A DNA stretch of 64,000 nt from CAIQNR01 sp031972475 (GTDB lineage: Bacteria; Babelota; Babeliae; Babelales; CAIQNR01): NCBI GenBank assembly GCA_031972475.1, contig DALYEP010000001.1, positions 62,001 to 126,000 of the forward strand, given 5' to 3'. Positions 33,158 to 40,808 of this stretch are shown piece after piece (positions within the stretch are counted from its first letter, which is position 1; each line of letters starts with the position of its first letter). A program made the position numbers and the translations under genes. The notes under the pieces were generated by a model. That model saw nothing but the letters and a program-made list of their open reading frames with translations, had not been told where the DNA came from and did no database searches.

Positions 33158-33646
33158 TTAATTGATTTCTTCTTGAGCAAGAGCAAGTTCATAAGGTATC
33201 TCTTGTTTGTTTATTAATTTTTTCCATCCTGTGCTAAGTTTTTCAAAAAAAAGAGCCTCTCTTTCTTCTTCTATGGTTTTTTTTATTTTTTCTCTTATTT
33301 TTCTTAAATCTTCTTCGCCTTCTTCTCTTATTTTTCTTAAATCTTCTTCGCCTTCTTCTCTTATTTTTCTTAAATCTTCTTCGTGTTTTTGATTTTCTAG
33401 AGCATTTTTTTGGCGTAAATCTTCTTCGAGTTTTTCTATTTCTAATTGATTTTCTAGTTTTCGTTTTAAAAGCTCTTGTTTTGCTGCTAAAAGCTCTTGT
33501 TCTGCTACTTTTTTATTGGCTTCAGCTAGATCTCTTTGGAGTTTCATTAATTGATTAATGGGAATTATTGTTATGCTTCTATTCATTGAATATAAAGTTG
33601 AATTAATTGAAAGTGTTAAAAAACTTAAAAACAATAATTTTTTCAT
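33158..33646 (-). CDS. Secreted coiled-coil protein with 11-residue repeats
   Basis: The chosen ATG (33646) gives MKKLLFLSFLTLSINSTLYS, a signal peptide, with GGGGG five bases upstream. The TTG at 33658 and the ATG at 33649 are alternatives. From residue ~30 on the chain is one long coiled coil. It contains nearly three exact copies of an 11-residue unit (EEDLRKIREEG) encoded by a 33-base tandem repeat. The end (GWKKLINKQEIPYELALAQ) is less charged. Function unknown. The repeat number may vary between strains. Confidence 0.7.
   Translation of the reverse strand: MKKLLFLSFLTLSINSTLYSMNRSITIIPINQLMKLQRDLAEANKKVAEQELLAAKQELLKRKLENQLEIEKLEEDLRQKNALENQKHEEDLRKIREEGEEDLRKIREEGEEDLRKIREKIKKTIEEEREALFFEKLSTGWKKLINKQEIPYELALAQEEIN
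33293..33383 (-). repeat. 33-base tandem repeat, about 2.8 copies, in coding sequence
   Basis: Units begin at 33293, 33326 and 33359 and are identical over the shared length. Each encodes 11 residues of the coiled coil. The copies abut without spacers, so this is not a CRISPR array. Confidence 0.9.
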
Positions 33647-33747
33647 CATAACCCCCAAAAGTACTATATGTTAATATAGTGTAAGTTTTAACTTATTATA
33701 ATGATATTATTATATTTTAAAAAGTTTCATATAGTCAATAATTGTTT

Positions 33748-33785
33748 AAAAAAAGGCTTGGTATTTTATATATCAAGCCTTTTTT
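33748..33785 (-). terminator. Terminator of dnaJ
   Basis: AAAAGGCTTG (33751-33760) and CAAGCCTTTTT (33774 on) form the stem. On the minus strand the hairpin is followed by T residues. It lies just past the dnaJ stop. Confidence 0.85.
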
Positions 33786-33793
33786 AATAAGAA

Positions 33794-34930
33794 CTAACCT
33801 AAAAATTTTTTAAAAAAACCCATTAAGCTGTTATCTGATTTTGCATCGGTTCCGATTTCTTCAGAATATTTAGTGAGGCTTTCTTTTGCCTCAGCAGAAA
33901 TTTTTGTTGGTATATGACATTTTATAGTGATTACCAAATTTCCTTTGTTTTTGTTTCTTAAATTTACAAAGCCTTTACCTGGGATGATTATTTTTTCATC
34001 TACGGAGCATCCTTTAGGGATTTTGACCATTTCTTTTGAACCGTCAATTGATTCAATTTCTACTTGGCAGCCAAATACTAATTGAGGATAAGTTGCTAAT
34101 AGAGAACAGTGTAAATCGCTTTCTATGCGTGAGAATTTTTTGTCTGCAGAGACTTTTATCTTTAAGAAAAGGTCACCAGATTTTCCGCCATATACACCAG
34201 CATCACCTTTTTCTGGTATGCGTAGTTCAGCTCCGTCGTATGCTCCAGCAGGAATAGTGACATTAAATTTGTCATATTTTTGAACCCGTGATTGACCTTT
34301 GCATGAGCTGCATGGTGATGGAATGGTGAAACCTTCTCCTGCGCATGCTCTACATGGTTGTGCAAAAGCAAATGGTCCTTGGCGCATTTCTATAGAGCCG
34401 CTTCCATGGCATGTTTTACAGCTTATGATAGAAGTGCCTGTAGTTAGACCTTTACCATTACAAGCTTCACAAGTAAAAAAATGATAAAAGCTAATATCTT
34501 CTTTTTTCCCTAAAAAAGCATCTTTAAGTGTTATGGAAACTTCTTTATAAAGATCATGGCCTTTTTTTGGAGCAGGGCCTGCATTGGTACGTCGTTTTTT
34601 AGAATGTTGAGCTCCTCCTCCAAACATAGCGCTAAAAATGTCTCCAAATTGTTCAAACATTTCTTCATTCATATCAAAGCCATGACCACCTCCTGATCCC
34701 ATATTTTGATATGCATCATGACCAACTTGGTCATATTGTTGGCGCTTTGTATCATCTGAAAGAATTTCATAAGCATGAGAAATTTCTTTGAATTTTTCTT
34801 CAGCTTCTTTATTGTCTGGGTTTCTGTCTGGATGGTATTTAAGCGCTAATTTTCTGTAAGCAGCTTTAATTTCATCTTTAGAGGCAGATTGATTAACACC
34901 AAGAATAGAATAAAAATTTTTTTTGCTCAT
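33794..34930 (-). CDS. dnaJ: Chaperone DnaJ
   Basis: This is the Hsp70 co-chaperone of the cytosol. The ATG at 34930 gives the family start MSKKNFYSILGVNQSAS; an in-frame ATG at 34951 adds seven non-conserved residues. Visible are the J domain with HPD (KYHPDRN), a Gly/Phe-rich linker (GSGGGHGFDMNEEMFEQFGD), four zinc-binding repeats CEACNGKG, CKTCHGSG, CRACAGEG and CSSCKGQS, and the C-terminal substrate domains (GDLFLKIKV; GNLVITIKCHIP). The 378-residue length is normal. dnaK and grpE are not in the window. Confidence 0.96.
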   Translation of the reverse strand: MSKKNFYSILGVNQSASKDEIKAAYRKLALKYHPDRNPDNKEAEEKFKEISHAYEILSDDTKRQQYDQVGHDAYQNMGSGGGHGFDMNEEMFEQFGDIFSAMFGGGAQHSKKRRTNAGPAPKKGHDLYKEVSITLKDAFLGKKEDISFYHFFTCEACNGKGLTTGTSIISCKTCHGSGSIEMRQGPFAFAQPCRACAGEGFTIPSPCSSCKGQSRVQKYDKFNVTIPAGAYDGAELRIPEKGDAGVYGGKSGDLFLKIKVSADKKFSRIESDLHCSLLATYPQLVFGCQVEIESIDGSKEMVKIPKGCSVDEKIIIPGKGFVNLRNKNKGNLVITIKCHIPTKISAEAKESLTKYSEEIGTDAKSDNSLMGFFKKFLG

Positions 34931-35043
34931 AATATTTTTCTCATATAACACGTTTGGAATTATTGATTCAACGCATTTATTCTATCATAAAAAGATAAAA
35001 ATGGTACTTTGGATCAATAAATAAGAAGTTTTTCTAGGCTTAT

Positions 35044-35940
35044 TTAAAGGAGTAATTCTTCTAAAGTTCTGTAAAGTTTACAGTCTGCTGTTGAAAATTT
35101 TATATCACCAGCTCTTTCAGAGCTGTATAAAGGATCAAGTTGATAAAGGGGATAAAGTTTTTTTACTGCTATAAAGAGATCATTAATTGTTGTTGGTATT
35201 CCTGTTCCTATATTAATAGGTTTTCCATCACATAATGTAGTGGGAAGTTGGGCTAATTTCATATTGGCCTTAACAACATTTTCAACAGTTATAAAATCAC
35301 GGGTTTGCGTACCATCTCCATAAATGGTTATAGGTAAATTATGTTTCATATTATACATAAATTTAGCATAAACTCCTGCATATGAATCATGTGGATTTTG
35401 TCTTTCTCCAATAACATTAAAATAACGCAAAGAGAGTGTTGGAACATTATAAAGCTGAGCGTATTGTTGACAGTATATTTCTCCAAGTAGTTTAGAGTAT
35501 CCATAAGTAGAAGTCGGATTTGGAGTGCTATTTTCAGAGCATTTTTTTATATGGTCACCGTATATTGCTGATGATGATGAAAAAATAAAACGAAAAACTC
35601 CATTAATTCGGGCAGCTTCAAGCATATTAAAAAGTCCTTGCACGTTTGAATTATGGCAAAGTTTTGGATCATTCATGCTTAATGGAACAGAAGCGCATGC
35701 TGCAAGATGAAAAATATGAGAAGTGTTGGTAGATATTTTTAGACAAAGGTCTTTGTCGGCAATGTCTCCTTGTATAAAGTTTATTTTCTCTTTGATTGCT
35801 TTAAGATTTTCTAATTTACCTGTGCTTAAGTTATCAATAACCGTAACGTTAGCTCCTGCATAAACGAGAGCTTCTGTTAAATGTGAACCTATAAACCCTG
35901 CCCCTCCAGTAATTACTACGTTAGTATTTTTATAATTCAT
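35044..35940 (-). CDS. NAD-dependent sugar epimerase/dehydratase
   Basis: This extended short-chain dehydrogenase has the Rossmann motif VVITGGAGFIGSHL at the N-terminus, SSSSAIYG with the catalytic Ser/Thr, and Y-x3-K in YGYSKLLGE. It then has RYFNVIGERQNPHDSYAGV, typical of UDP-glucose or UDP-GlcNAc 4-epimerases (GalE/WbpP type). The 298 residues are a little short for GalE (~330). Its ATG overlaps the stop of the upstream FAD-oxidoreductase (ATGA), so the two are translationally coupled and probably make a nucleotide sugar together. The exact substrate cannot be told. Confidence 0.88.
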   Translation of the reverse strand: MNYKNTNVVITGGAGFIGSHLTEALVYAGANVTVIDNLSTGKLENLKAIKEKINFIQGDIADKDLCLKISTNTSHIFHLAACASVPLSMNDPKLCHNSNVQGLFNMLEAARINGVFRFIFSSSSAIYGDHIKKCSENSTPNPTSTYGYSKLLGEIYCQQYAQLYNVPTLSLRYFNVIGERQNPHDSYAGVYAKFMYNMKHNLPITIYGDGTQTRDFITVENVVKANMKLAQLPTTLCDGKPINIGTGIPTTINDLFIAVKKLYPLYQLDPLYSSERAGDIKFSTADCKLYRTLEELLL

Positions 35941-37289
35941 TGTAATTCCTTTTTTGGTCTTTTTAATTCATAAAAAGTATTTATTTCTGCAGTATGAGTA
36001 ATATTTTCTGCCATTAATTTTCCATCTAAAACAGCTTCCTGCATGCTAGAATATTTCCAAGCTCCATATCTGCCAATTGAGTGTATATTATAAGATTCCA
36101 AGCGCTCTAAGATTTTTGGAACATGCACATCTCTCCAATCATTATAAATGACATATGCATGAGGAATATGAATAATTCTTTCAGTAATAACTTGTGCATC
36201 GGAAATTGAAAGGAGTTTTTTAGTTGATGTTATAGCTTCATTTACTTTTTTTGATATTTCATTTTTATCTTTATTTAAATATGCGTATTCACCATAAACA
36301 GAACTGCATCCTACAGGAGTCATAGCTTGTGAAAAGTTATGATAAAAGCCAATTCTATAATGAGGGAATTCAGATTCTGGTAAATAGATCCAATGCTTTT
36401 CTGAGAGGTTTTCATTTTGAATACCTAAATTAAAATTTAGTACGCTGTTACATAATAATTTTGATTCAGCTTTTTTTAATGAGCTTGAGCTTTTTTCTTT
36501 AATTAATTTAATTAATGTAGTGAGAGGTAAGGTGCTTATAAGTTTTTCAAAATGCTCAAAATCACCGTTAGTGAAGGTAACAATCTTATTTTTTATATCG
36601 ATACTTTCTACACAGTATTTTGTTTTTATAGGCTTTTTTACTTGTTGAATTAATTTTTTAACCCAAAAGAAAATTCCTCCTTGTTTTGGATATAAAAAAT
36701 GAGCATTATAGCCGATGTTGTTTTGGATAGACGGTGTTAATGATCCTTTTATAATATCAATTAGATTTGTTTGAGGTACAAATCTACTCGTCCATGAACT
36801 TGAAAGTTTTTTGATGTCATAATCAAATATTTTTTGTTGATAAGGTACAAAAAATTGTTCAGTTATAGTTTTACCAAACATAAAAAGTGCCCATTCATAA
36901 AAATTAGGGTTCTTTTTAATTTTTGTTGGCTTATTTATAAAATCTATAATTGCATTTGTTATAAGATCTGGTGGTAGTCCATAAAGATTAGATTGATACG
37001 GATAATTGGTATACGTTTTGTTTGAATAAATAAAAGATTTTCTATTGATAATATTAAAATGAGAAAGTCCAACAATTGAATTGAGTAAATTACTAAAATA
37101 TTCATTATTGCTGTGTAGTAAATGGCCTGTGTAATCAAAAGTAAATCCATCTTGTTCTATTGATCTACAGAGTCCTCCTGCTTCATTTTCTTTTTCATAC
37201 ATTACATAATCATCAAAGCCTGCTTTTTCTAAATGATATGCTGTAGATATTCCTGTGAGTCCAGCGCCAAGTATGATTATTTTTGCCAT
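35937..37289 (-). CDS. FAD-dependent NAD(P)-binding oxidoreductase, UDP-galactopyranose mutase-like
   Basis: The N-terminal dinucleotide motif is IIILGAGLTGISTAYHL, then YEKENEAGGLCRS. TGHLLHSNNEYFSNLL follows, in the form seen in UDP-galactopyranose mutase-like and protoporphyrinogen-oxidase-like proteins of polysaccharide clusters. C-terminal GRYGAWKYSSMQEAVLDGKL closes the FAD site. At 450 residues it is longer than classical Glf (~370-390), so it belongs to the wider family. Coupling to the epimerase gene supports a sugar-nucleotide or cell-surface glycan role. No glycosyltransferase lies near. Confidence 0.8.
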   Translation of the reverse strand: MAKIIILGAGLTGISTAYHLEKAGFDDYVMYEKENEAGGLCRSIEQDGFTFDYTGHLLHSNNEYFSNLLNSIVGLSHFNIINRKSFIYSNKTYTNYPYQSNLYGLPPDLITNAIIDFINKPTKIKKNPNFYEWALFMFGKTITEQFFVPYQQKIFDYDIKKLSSSWTSRFVPQTNLIDIIKGSLTPSIQNNIGYNAHFLYPKQGGIFFWVKKLIQQVKKPIKTKYCVESIDIKNKIVTFTNGDFEHFEKLISTLPLTTLIKLIKEKSSSSLKKAESKLLCNSVLNFNLGIQNENLSEKHWIYLPESEFPHYRIGFYHNFSQAMTPVGCSSVYGEYAYLNKDKNEISKKVNEAITSTKKLLSISDAQVITERIIHIPHAYVIYNDWRDVHVPKILERLESYNIHSIGRYGAWKYSSMQEAVLDGKLMAENITHTAEINTFYELKRPKKELQ

Positions 37290-37377
37290 ATATTCTCCTT
37301 AATAAAGCTTTTATAATGAATGTATAGCTATAAAAAAAAAGTATATATATGTCTAGTTATATAAAATTGTTTTTAAT

Positions 37378-37971
37378 TTATGAGCGTTGTCCTGATGTTG
37401 ATTCAATGAAAGGATGCACTTTAAAAGATAATCCAAGTAATAAAGATGTGTCTGATTCTTCAGCACCATTATTTTCAGATTGTTGTTTAAGTTCTTCTGG
37501 TAAAGAGCTTTCTAATAAATTAAAAGAACCTTCTTGAAGCTGATTGGCAATTATATCTGGAATCGTTACGACAATATAAAAACGTGTAACAGCGTCGAGT
37601 CGTTCATCATCAAAACTAAAAGATAGTTTTTGATTCGTGTTGTTCCATTTTCCATCGCAGATGAGAGAGTCTTCTGTTGGTAAAAAATCTTTATTAGGGG
37701 ATTTTTTATAAAGAGATGCTGAAAGATTTGTTAGCATTGGCCCATCCCAAGCAAATTGAAGTTTGTTTATAACAATTGCTTCTTTAAGTTCTGGAGTTCT
37801 TTTAAATGTAACTATTGCTGCTAAAATCCATTGGCTTCCAAATAATTTTGTTTCACGTGGAGTTTCAAGGTTTTTCCATATTGATTGTATGGTAATATCA
37901 CATACTTTTGTATTGATAAGTAATGTTATAAATAAAGAACAGTACAGAATTTTACGAAATATATTCTTCAT
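37378..37971 (-). CDS. Secreted protein, 197 residues, unknown function
   Basis: MKNIFRKILYCSLFITLLINTKVC is a signal peptide. The mature part looks like a beta-sandwich (SQWILAAIVTFKRTPELKEA; KLQFAWDGPMLTNLSASLY; QKLSFSFDDERLDAVTRFYI; VVTIPDIIANQLQEGSFNLL) and ends with an acidic, flexible tail. One free Cys is in SLICDGKW. No family was recognised. It lies between the sugar-nucleotide pair and the TonB-like gene, all on the minus strand. Confidence 0.7.
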   Translation of the reverse strand: MKNIFRKILYCSLFITLLINTKVCDITIQSIWKNLETPRETKLFGSQWILAAIVTFKRTPELKEAIVINKLQFAWDGPMLTNLSASLYKKSPNKDFLPTEDSLICDGKWNNTNQKLSFSFDDERLDAVTRFYIVVTIPDIIANQLQEGSFNLLESSLPEELKQQSENNGAEESDTSLLLGLSFKVHPFIESTSGQRS

Positions 37972-38111
37972 AGATTTTCTCCCCTCTAAAAAATAAAATC
38001 TGTCAGTAAGTGTAGCATAGAGGAATTAAAGCTATAAAGAATAAACAAAAAACCAAAAAAAAGAGGTTCTTTTTTTACAAAAAGGTAGCGTAAATAAGCT
38101 TATTATTCTTT

Positions 38112-39119
38112 TTATAAATATGATCTAACTTCAAATCGGGCTTGCTCTTTACCCATTGATTCTGGAAGAGGGGGAAAGGGTGATGATGCCCAAATGTCTT
38201 CAATGCATAGTGCATCAAATGGTTTGAATCCTGATGATGAGATTATATCTATTGAAAGTACTTTTCCTTCTTTAGTTACGGTAATTCCGCAAAAAAGATC
38301 TTTTTTAAGTTGGCCAGTTTTTATCCATTCTATAAGTGGTATTTTCTTTTTAATTCTATTAAATCGTGCAGTTTGATTGAGATGATGTAGAAACTTTGTC
38401 CATACGCTGTAATATTTCATATCTCCTTCTTTTATGACAATTGGTTGTCCGGATCCTTCTCCTATTATTTGAGTTTCTGTTGAAACAAGGGGTGATTTTT
38501 TAAAAAGATCTGAGAGTGTTAGTTTCTTTACCGAAGGTTGTTGCGTGTCAGAAGAAGGAATGATTGATCGATTACGTGTCCTTTTGAGATTTATTGGTTT
38601 TTTATAATCGATAAAAATATTTTTATCGATTATTGTATCAGCTACGGTACTGTTTTTATCAACTATTAGATCTTCTTTATTAGATAATGTTTCTAATTTT
38701 TCTTCAGGTTTTATTGATAGTGGTAAAGTGTTTGATTCTGAACTAGGAATGTTTTTTTCATTAGAATTATCTATGCTTTTATCATGAGATGTTTCAATTT
38801 TTTTTTCAGTTGGATTTCCAGGTTTTTTATTAGGATCAATTTCATGACCGTAATACATTACAGGAGCTGGTACGGTAAAAGTTTTGGGATCTAATGGTTT
38901 TGGTTTTTCTGGTTCTTTTTTTTGAATATCGGTTCTATTTCTTTTTTCTTGTTTTTCATTACGTTTTTTATCGTCTATTAAGATGATAGGAGCAGGTTTT
39001 TTTTGAGGTTTAATTAAATAAGTTTCATTAAGTGATAATAATAATGCAACAATTACTATGCTATGAAGTACTATGGAGTATATGAGCCAGCTGCTTTTTT
39101 GTTCTTTTTCTTTATTCAT
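38112..39119 (-). CDS. TonB/TolA-like energy-transducing protein
   Basis: The 335 residues follow the TonB plan. A short cytosolic start is followed by one membrane helix (WLIYSIVLHSIVIVALLLSL), a long Pro/Lys/Glu-rich periplasmic spacer (KKEPEKPKPLDPKTFTVPAP) and a compact C-terminal domain near residues 235-335. That domain holds GITVTKEGKVLSIDIISSSG and FPPLPESMGKEQARFEVRSY, the usual TonB_C/TolA-type ending. It would couple inner-membrane energy to the outer envelope. No exbB/exbD or tolQR genes occur in the window, so its motor must be encoded elsewhere. Confidence 0.82.
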   Translation of the reverse strand: MNKEKEQKSSWLIYSIVLHSIVIVALLLSLNETYLIKPQKKPAPIILIDDKKRNEKQEKRNRTDIQKKEPEKPKPLDPKTFTVPAPVMYYGHEIDPNKKPGNPTEKKIETSHDKSIDNSNEKNIPSSESNTLPLSIKPEEKLETLSNKEDLIVDKNSTVADTIIDKNIFIDYKKPINLKRTRNRSIIPSSDTQQPSVKKLTLSDLFKKSPLVSTETQIIGEGSGQPIVIKEGDMKYYSVWTKFLHHLNQTARFNRIKKKIPLIEWIKTGQLKKDLFCGITVTKEGKVLSIDIISSSGFKPFDALCIEDIWASSPFPPLPESMGKEQARFEVRSYL

Positions 39120-39264
39120 TACATTTCTTTTTTTAAAAATATCATTTTAATGATTTAGTTTACCTTACTCTCATATAGAGTGAAAGATCTCATTAATTCA
39201 CATTATTGAAAATAGGGGTTAACTAATAAAATTATATATAGTAATAAAGAGAAATAGGTGTGAA

Positions 39265-40206
39265 TTATTTAATAATAAAAATCTTCGATTGTTTTTTTGT
39301 AATTTTCCAAGAAGTCCCTAATTGATGAGAACCGCCTTGTTTTGATTGTATAAATCTTATAATTTCATTGAGAAAACTATTTGATGAGGTAAAAGGAACA
39401 GAATGTTCGATGAGCCATTTTTGAATAATTCTTTTTTGAATGTATGAGTTAAATGTAAGCAATTTTTTTATATTTAAAACAATTATATTTTGTTGCAAGT
39501 CTTTATAAGTAATATCCTGATAAAGACTTTCTGTATGTTCTTTTAAAAAAGATTCGGCATATTGTAATTGATAAATACTTTCTAAGCATTTTTTTGTAAA
39601 ACGATCATCGCATTCTTGCAGTGTTGGAATAGCTTTTTGGCGTATTCTATTACGCAAATAAATATCTGATGCATTGCTAGCGTCTTCTGTATATGCATAA
39701 TTATGTTTTTTTAAAAAATCTAATATTTGATTCTTTGATAGATGTAATAGTGGTCTAATGTAATAGCCATTTTTTTCTTTAATTCCACAAAGGCCTTCTA
39801 AAGAACTTCCTCTTGAAAGACGAATGAAAAATGTTTCAAGTTGATCATCTTGATGATGTGCAAGAGCAATGAAATGAGCACTATAATCTTTTCGTACTTT
39901 TTCAAAAAAGTAACGTCGTAATTGTCTTCCAATATCTTCTTTTGACCCATTTTCTTGTGCAATAAAATCAAGTTCTGAAGCTTTTTTTGTGATAAAAGTA
40001 ATATTTAAATTTTTGCATAATTGTGCACAAAATGCTGCATCAAGATGAGATTCTTTTCGCCATTCATGGTCAAGGTGCACTGCGTATAATGTTAGATTTT
40101 TTTCATTTTTTAATGATGCAAGTTTATATAGCAAATATACTGAATCTGCTCCGCCAGAAAGGCCAATAATGATAATTGAATTTAAAGTTATAAGATCGTT
40201 ATTCAT
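39265..40206 (-). CDS. tilS: tRNA(Ile)-lysidine synthase
   Basis: TilS converts cytidine 34 of the CAU-anticodon tRNA-Ile to lysidine so that it reads AUA, which is essential in most bacteria. The PP-loop SGGADS is at residues 17-22. YAVHLDHEWRKESHLDAAFC and LAHHQDDQLETFFIRLSRGS are classic, followed by IRPLLHLSKNQI and DASNASDIYLRNRIR. At 313 residues it lacks most of the C-terminal TilS domains found in longer homologues. It shares its strand with gyrB and a secreted-protein gene that ends 15 bases upstream. Confidence 0.94.
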   Translation of the reverse strand: MNNDLITLNSIIIIGLSGGADSVYLLYKLASLKNEKNLTLYAVHLDHEWRKESHLDAAFCAQLCKNLNITFITKKASELDFIAQENGSKEDIGRQLRRYFFEKVRKDYSAHFIALAHHQDDQLETFFIRLSRGSSLEGLCGIKEKNGYYIRPLLHLSKNQILDFLKKHNYAYTEDASNASDIYLRNRIRQKAIPTLQECDDRFTKKCLESIYQLQYAESFLKEHTESLYQDITYKDLQQNIIVLNIKKLLTFNSYIQKRIIQKWLIEHSVPFTSSNSFLNEIIRFIQSKQGGSHQLGTSWKITKKQSKIFIIK

Positions 40207-40221
40207 GACTAGGTTTTTTTA

Positions 40222-40716
40222 TTAATTTTCGTAAACGAAGTTTTCATTTATTTTAAATAACAATTGAGCCTTTGGATTATCTTCTAAATATTTCTTTTTT
40301 AAAACGGCTGAGATGCCTTTTAAATATTCATTTGTTTTTTGATTTCTGATAGTAACAGTAGTTGTTCGTCTATGTCTTCTTGTTCTATTCGGCTTGAATG
40401 TAGTATTTAATATAATAAGATAATCGATTTTTTTTTCTAAGGGCATTTGTAATATAACGGGTATGGTTGGTGTAGTTACATGTTTTATAGCTAATCTAGA
40501 AGACAACGTTATTGTTTCAAGTGGTTTTAGTATAAAATGATCAGGGTGTATTGGTTTTTTGCTATCACCCTTCCTAGTAAGTTGAAGCGATAAGATTTGT
40601 TCAATAGGTGTGTTATTTCTTATTACAATAAGGGTATTATCCTTATTAATTTCGGGATCTTGACTAGCGCCTGAAACAATTTGTGAAAAGAACAATAAAC
40701 TTAATAAATATTTCAT
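40222..40716 (-). CDS. Secreted beta-rich protein, 164 residues, unknown function
   Basis: MKYLLSLLFFSQIVSGASQD starts with a signal peptide (cut near SGA). The mature part alternates strands (NTLIVIRNNTPIEQILSLQL; ILKPLETITLSSRLAIKHV; KKIDYLIILNTTFKPN) and has a basic RTRRHRRTTTVTIRNQ stretch. The order of strands resembles the 106-residue protein at 22732-23052 (N-T-x-x-E-x-I near the start). A shared small fold is possible, unproven. It is inserted between tilS and gyrB. Confidence 0.7.
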   Translation of the reverse strand: MKYLLSLLFFSQIVSGASQDPEINKDNTLIVIRNNTPIEQILSLQLTRKGDSKKPIHPDHFILKPLETITLSSRLAIKHVTTPTIPVILQMPLEKKIDYLIILNTTFKPNRTRRHRRTTTVTIRNQKTNEYLKGISAVLKKKYLEDNPKAQLLFKINENFVYEN

Positions 40717-40744
40717 ATAATTTTAACCAAATATATTTTTATTT

Positions 40745-40786
40745 AAAAAAGGGCTTTTCAATCAACATGAAAAAGCCCTTTTTTTT
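40745..40786 (-). terminator. Terminator downstream of gyrB
   Basis: AAAAAAGGGCTTTT pairs with AAAAGCCCTTTTTT around a twelve-base loop. The T and A runs on both sides allow termination in either direction. It separates gyrB from the secreted-protein gene and tilS. Confidence 0.88.
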
Positions 40787-40808
40787 ATTTAATTATATGT
40801 AAAAATGC

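Noticed and set aside
33293..33383. Regular 33-base repeats as a CRISPR array
   Set aside because: The copies abut directly with no spacers and encode an in-frame coiled-coil repeat.
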